Shown here piece by piece: positions 5,133-5,353 of a DNA stretch of 5,353 nt. The DNA lies in contig NZ_CALCDX010000234.1 of the NCBI RefSeq assembly GCF_937900395.1, positions 1 to 5,353 of the forward strand. The letters run 5' to 3'. Made by a program: the position numbers and the translations under genes. The DNA is from an uncultured Caulobacter sp. GTDB taxonomy: Bacteria > Pseudomonadota > Alphaproteobacteria > Caulobacterales > Caulobacteraceae. Position 1 is the first letter of the stretch, and every line of letters starts with the position of its first letter. Below the pieces are notes generated by a model, which saw only the letters and a program-made list of their open reading frames with translations, ran no database searches and was not told where the DNA came from.

Positions 5133-5353
5133 ATGACCAAGACGGTGCTGGTCGTCGATGACGACCCGACCCAACGTCGATTGATCCAGGCCGTGCTCGA
5201 GCGCGAAGGTTTCGCTGTCTCGCACGCCGACAGCGGCGACACGGCCATCGCGCACCTGACCTCTGGCGCGCCGGCGGATGTGATCCTGCTTGACCTCGTC
5301 ATGCCCGGCCTGTCCGGCCAGGACGCCCTGGCCGAGATGCGCGCGCGCGGCTT
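5133..5353 (+). CDS. Response regulator, receiver domain (partial, 3' end outside window); NtrC/TacA-like
   Basis: 73 codons are visible and encode the start of a CheY-like receiver: KTVLVVDDDPTQRRL with the acidic pocket D9-D11, then VILLDLVMPGLSG with phospho-acceptor D54 and the conserved MPG turn. The output domain lies outside the window. The DDDPTQRRLIQAVLEREGF stretch resembles receivers of sigma-54-dependent NtrC-family activators. From memory, Caulobacter TacA, a stalk-development activator, is phosphorylated at Asp54, which agrees with this numbering, but identity is not proven. The start at 5133 has GGTGG at 5119-5123 nine nt upstream; an in-frame ATG at 5124 is an alternative adding three residues (MCP). 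An in-frame TGA at 5076-5078 limits any further extension. Confidence 0.85.
   Translation, partial: MTKTVLVVDDDPTQRRLIQAVLEREGFAVSHADSGDTAIAHLTSGAPADVILLDLVMPGLSGQDALAEMRARG

Noticed and set aside
5054..5302. Minus-strand frame opposite the response regulator
   Set aside because: It is antisense to a clear receiver domain and has no family features.

Overview
The window looks like chromosomal DNA from a high-GC alphaproteobacterium, most likely in the Caulobacter/Phenylobacterium group. The evidence is the GC-rich codon use, two palindromic intergenic repeats of kinds I associate with alphaproteobacteria, and a TacA/NtrC-like receiver domain at the right edge. The genus is inferred, because no search could be run. 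The window is gene-dense and holds no transposase, phage gene, CRISPR array, tRNA or rRNA that I can see.

Layout, left to right. (1) A PaaI-type hotdog thioesterase on the minus strand runs off the left edge. (2) It is divergent from a two-gene plus-strand operon: a small ECF sigma factor, overlapped by 11 nt by a four-helix membrane protein that is probably its anti-sigma factor. (3) This operon converges on an ABC1/UbiB-family atypical kinase gene on the minus strand. The gap between them is almost completely filled by a 129-nt inverted-repeat element with terminator-like hairpins. (4) Upstream of the kinase, on the same strand, is an M3-family oligoendopeptidase (PepF-like). The 141-nt gap between the two is filled by a second, unrelated 119-nt palindromic element, resembling the RIME class known from rhizobia. 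(5) The peptidase is divergent from a response-regulator gene cut by the right edge. The region between them holds an AT-rich island with TTAA motifs and perfect short palindromes.

Functionally these are several small units rather than one pathway. The sigma/membrane-protein pair is a plausible envelope-signal transcription switch. The peptidase and kinase may share a transcript through the intervening repeat. The response regulator begins a separate signalling gene. The most interesting observations are the non-zinc four-helix anti-sigma candidate, the two palindromic elements whose arms differ in ways that preserve local hairpins, and the KAAQ variant of the ABC1 KxGQ motif. I do not see a clearly novel multi-gene system.
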